Below, piece by piece: positions 4,185 to 6,453 of a stretch of DNA of 6,453 nt. The stretch covers positions 1 to 6,453 of the forward strand of contig SLAU01000020.1 of assembly GCA_007126675.1 (NCBI GenBank), given 5' to 3'. The notes under the pieces were generated by a model. It saw nothing but the letters and a program-made list of their open reading frames with translations. It searched no databases and was not told the DNA's origin. Source of the DNA: Balneolaceae bacterium (GTDB lineage: Bacteria; Bacteroidota; Rhodothermia; Balneolales; Balneolaceae). A program made the position numbers and the translations under genes. Every line of letters starts with the position of its first letter. Position 1 is the first letter of the stretch.

Positions 4185-5771
4185 ATGAATAACTATTACA
4201 CGTTAATATATTTATGTAAGCACCTCAATTTCAAATGTAAAAGCGCTGAGTACCAGTTCAGCTACTCTCCGCATAAAAATGTTTGGGAGTGTTATTTGAC
4301 AAAAGGTGAAGAGAGCTTTCGGATCATTTTCAGTGCCTCAAGCACAGAAACCGCGATTTTTTCCGACAATTACAGAGCTCCAAAAAAATCGAATGTCACT
4401 CAATTTTTTGAATCGCTCTCAAATTATAAAATTTTAACGGCCCGCTTAGCCGATAATGACCGCTATTTATATCTGGAATTTGAAAACCAAAAAAAGCTGA
4501 TTTTTAAACTTTTTGGGAATAAGCCAAATTTGTTTCTGGTCGAAGATGGGAAAATTATCGATTCATTTAAAGATCCGGAATCCTTTAAAGGTTTGGACGA
4601 ACCTGAACCCAGGGCACCTAAGACGCCTGCTGAACTTTCTGATTCCTGGAGTGCCAAAAAAATTATCACCAAAACCGAACCAAAGTTTCCTCGTCAGCTT
4701 ATTGATCCGGTTATAAGTGAATTTGATTTGGAGGATAAAGCGGCTGATGAAATTGCTGATATCACAAAGAGTCTGGTGAAGACAATGGTTAGCAATCCGG
4801 AATTCCGCGTTTTGGAATCCGGTGAAATGTGTCTTCTTCCCCAAAAAGTACTGCCGCTCCCTGATCGAAAAACGTTTGATAATTGCAACGATGCAGTTCG
4901 CTTTGCTTACTATAAAACTTCGGCCGAACGCAGACTTACTGCGCGTCTGCGATCGGTAAAGCCGGGAATAGAAAGAGAGATTAAGAAAACTCAACAGACT
5001 ATTGAACAACTTGAAAGTGCTGACAAAGCGCTCGAGCGTGCTGAAACGTATGAGCAATACGGCCATTTGCTAATGGCAAATGCACATCTGAGAACTGACG
5101 GCGGCACCGAACAAATTACAGTTGAAAACTATTACGATGACGGCAAAGAGATTACGATACCCTTAAAACCCAATCGTTCTATTTCCGAAAATGCACAACT
5201 TTATTATGAAAAGTCGGGCGATGCCGAACGTCGGGTGGCGGAAGCAAAAAAACGGTTAAAGGGCACCAAAGAAAAGCTGAGAGATTTAAAGAATATTCAG
5301 CAATCACTGAATGAAGTTGAGAAAATTTATGAGTTTGACGATTGGTATAAAGAGAACCAGGATGAGTTGCGCAGGCTTGGCGTACTGTCTCAGCAAAAAA
5401 GTGAAAGTGCTTTACCTTTCAGAAAAACCGAAATAGACGGTTATGAAGTTTGGATCGGTAAAAATGCAAAAAGTAATGATGCCGTTACCACAACTGCCCA
5501 CAAAGAAGATGTGTGGCTGCATGCCCGGGGAGTCAGCGGATCGCATGTAGTTATCAGAATGAATAATAACAAAGAAATGCCGCCAAAAACGGTTATCTTG
5601 AAGGCTGCATCGGTGGCAGCGTGGAATTCTAAAGCACGCGGATCATCCCTGGTTCCGGTAATTGTAACCAAAAGAAAATATGTTGTTAAACCAAAAGGTT
5701 TGCCGCCTGGTGCAGTGCGTGTTCAGCGCGAAGAAGTTGAAATGGTAAAACCATCAAGTATCAGCACATGA
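4185..5771 (+). CDS. rqcH: RqcH/NFACT-family ribosome quality-control factor
   Basis: This 528-residue cytoplasmic protein is a homologue of B. subtilis RqcH and eukaryotic Rqc2/NEMF. Family knowledge: RqcH binds stalled 50S-peptidyl-tRNA complexes and recruits tRNA-Ala to add alanine tails that mark nascent chains for degradation; older annotations call it fibronectin-binding (FbpA). The NFACT-N domain runs from residue 1 to about 165 and includes KLFGNKPNLFLVED. Asp92-Arg93 in NDRYLYLEF sit where B. subtilis RqcH has the tRNA-binding Asp97-Arg98. A helical middle part follows, then two coiled-coil arms (about 265-320 and 345-395) around the conserved LLMANAHL and PLKPNRSISENAQLYY segments. 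The NFACT-R domain starts near 410, with DVWLHARGVSGSHVVIR at 442-458. A TTG start at 4122 would add 21 residues but lies upstream of the predicted promoter and inside the divergent gene, so I chose the ATG at 4185; it also aligns with the family's usual start. The stop overlaps aroK in an ATGA. Confidence 0.93.
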   Translation: MNNYYTLIYLCKHLNFKCKSAEYQFSYSPHKNVWECYLTKGEESFRIIFSASSTETAIFSDNYRAPKKSNVTQFFESLSNYKILTARLADNDRYLYLEFENQKKLIFKLFGNKPNLFLVEDGKIIDSFKDPESFKGLDEPEPRAPKTPAELSDSWSAKKIITKTEPKFPRQLIDPVISEFDLEDKAADEIADITKSLVKTMVSNPEFRVLESGEMCLLPQKVLPLPDRKTFDNCNDAVRFAYYKTSAERRLTARLRSVKPGIEREIKKTQQTIEQLESADKALERAETYEQYGHLLMANAHLRTDGGTEQITVENYYDDGKEITIPLKPNRSISENAQLYYEKSGDAERRVAEAKKRLKGTKEKLRDLKNIQQSLNEVEKIYEFDDWYKENQDELRRLGVLSQQKSESALPFRKTEIDGYEVWIGKNAKSNDAVTTTAHKEDVWLHARGVSGSHVVIRMNNNKEMPPKTVILKAASVAAWNSKARGSSLVPVIVTKRKYVVKPKGLPPGAVRVQREEVEMVKPSSIST

Positions 5772-6298
5772 ATTCATTAAAATTGAAAGAACCGATATTT
5801 TTGTGCGGAATGATGGGTTCAGGAAAAACATCTGTCGGCAAAATTTTAGCGAAAAAATGTGATGTCCAATTTCAGGATCTTGATTCTTTAATTGAGAAAG
5901 CCGAGAACATGAAGATATCTGAGATATTCGAAACTGAAGGCGAACCTTATTTCCGGGAAGTTGAACAGAAGTTACTCATTCAAAAGTCACAACAAATTGA
6001 AGGTATTTTGTCACTTGGCGGCGGTTCGTTACAAAACCAGATGATTGTTGACCATTTAAAAGTACTTGGGTGGCTCATTTATCTTAAAGAGCCGGAACAC
6101 AGACTTGTCGAAAGGCTGGAAAACAGCAACAAGCGGCCAATGTTAAAGAACACAGATGTAAAAAATAAAATCAGCTCTTTATTGAAAGAACGCTCAAAAT
6201 TTTATGAACAAGCTCATATTACAATCCAAAGAGACGGGAAAAACAAAGAAGAGACAGCTGACGAAATTCTGAAAAAGCTAAAGATGTATGAAAGATAA
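5768..6298 (+). CDS. aroK: Shikimate kinase
   Basis: This 176-residue cytoplasmic NMP-kinase-fold enzyme phosphorylates shikimate to shikimate 3-phosphate with ATP in the common aromatic pathway. The Walker A loop is GMMGSGKTS at 14-22 with Lys20. Asp37 and Asp39 in DLDSL bind magnesium and shikimate. Arg63 in YFREVE and Arg142 in KERSKFYEQA are the expected shikimate-binding arginines. LGGGS at 83-87 is the Gly-rich Walker B region, and Arg123 in NKRPML belongs to the ATP lid. These match M. tuberculosis Asp32/Asp34, Arg58, Arg136, Gly79-81 and Arg117. Length is normal for the family. Its ATG overlaps the rqcH stop (ATGA), and its last 11 nt overlap the start of aroB, so it is probably co-transcribed and translationally coupled on both sides. 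AroK versus AroL cannot be told apart from sequence alone; aroK is chosen because aroB follows, as is common. Confidence 0.96.
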   Translation: MNSLKLKEPIFLCGMMGSGKTSVGKILAKKCDVQFQDLDSLIEKAENMKISEIFETEGEPYFREVEQKLLIQKSQQIEGILSLGGGSLQNQMIVDHLKVLGWLIYLKEPEHRLVERLENSNKRPMLKNTDVKNKISSLLKERSKFYEQAHITIQRDGKNKEETADEILKKLKMYER

Positions 6299-6453
6299 TA
6301 TTACTGTACAATCGGCATCAGGCAGCTATGAGGTAGTTACCGGACAAAATATTCTGACCGGGGAACTTACATCATATTTCAAAGATAAAGATACAACTAC
6401 CTGTTTTGTTTTTGCGGATGAAAATGCATGGAAATACCACTCTGAAAGAGTCA
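6288..6453 (+). CDS. aroB: 3-dehydroquinate synthase, 5' part
   Basis: This is the first 55 codons of a gene that runs off the right edge. The protein begins MKDNITVQSASGSYEVVTGQ and continues with FVFADENAWKYH. This is the amino-terminal pattern of AroB: a short strand pair, then the Rossmann-like NAD-binding segment with a D-N-x-x-x-x-Y type turn. The catalytic metal site and substrate residues lie beyond the window. Family knowledge: AroB cyclises DAHP to 3-dehydroquinate, the second step of the shikimate pathway. The ATG at 6288 lies inside aroK in another frame, overlapping it by 11 nt. No ribosome-binding site is evident, so initiation probably depends on translation of aroK. The call rests on a short fragment plus the very common aroK-aroB neighbourhood. 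Confidence 0.87.
   Translation, partial: MKDNITVQSASGSYEVVTGQNILTGELTSYFKDKDTTTCFVFADENAWKYHSERV

Noticed and set aside
4232..4239. TACATTTG on the minus strand as a -7 element for the 215-residue gene
   Set aside because: It lies within rqcH coding sequence and has no TTG at the required distance. One 5-base match in AT-rich DNA is weak.
4563..5066. 167-codon minus-strand open frame inside rqcH
   Set aside because: It is antisense to the conserved NFACT coding sequence, and its composition (rich in Phe, Arg and Ser) is that of a shadow frame.
5064..5082. CATTTGC / GCAAATG inverted repeat (7-bp stem, 5-nt loop) inside rqcH
   Set aside because: It encodes the conserved LLMANAH segment of the family, which explains the sequence, and no T-tract follows.

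Overview
This window reads as ordinary chromosomal housekeeping DNA from a member of the Bacteroidota/FCB group, possibly Balneolota-like; the lineage is an inference. Three things support it. A near-perfect Bacteroidota-type promoter (TTG, 20 nt, TAnnTTTG) precedes the rqcH gene. The window carries the 30-residue MPSGKKRKR-type basic protein that I know from Bacteroidota and relatives. Several starts lack a clear Shine-Dalgarno sequence. There are no mobile elements, CRISPR arrays, tRNAs or rRNAs.

Left block (1-3085, minus strand): a compact lysine/diaminopimelate operon read from right to left, lysC - dapB - dapA - dapD. LysC phosphorylates aspartate and is probably lysine-inhibited. DapA condenses aspartate semialdehyde with pyruvate, DapB reduces the product, and DapD (only its first 54 codons are here) opens the succinylase branch. 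The aspartate-semialdehyde dehydrogenase step between LysC and DapA is not in the window. The first two junctions are 4-bp ATGA stop/start overlaps and the third has a 2-nt gap.

Centre (3086-3494): a 245-bp divergent intergenic region, then a 30-codon gene for a very basic protein of the AURKAIP1/COX24 (mS38/bS22-like) ribosomal family, then a strong bidirectional terminator. The intergenic region is rich in small dyads. In one of them, a hairpin arm can pair either with its neighbour or with the ribosome-binding site of the small gene.

Right block (3495-6453): an unrecognised 215-residue gene on the minus strand ends at the shared terminator. It is divergent from a plus-strand operon rqcH - aroK - aroB. 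RqcH is the NFACT-family ribosome quality-control factor. AroK (shikimate kinase) and AroB (3-dehydroquinate synthase, 5' end only) belong to aromatic amino-acid biosynthesis. All junctions in this operon overlap. The rqcH promoter lies partly inside the start of the divergent unknown gene.

I do not see a clearly new biological system. The items most worth a second look are the leader of the small ribosomal-protein gene, the unknown gene beside rqcH, and the coupling of rqcH to the shikimate genes.
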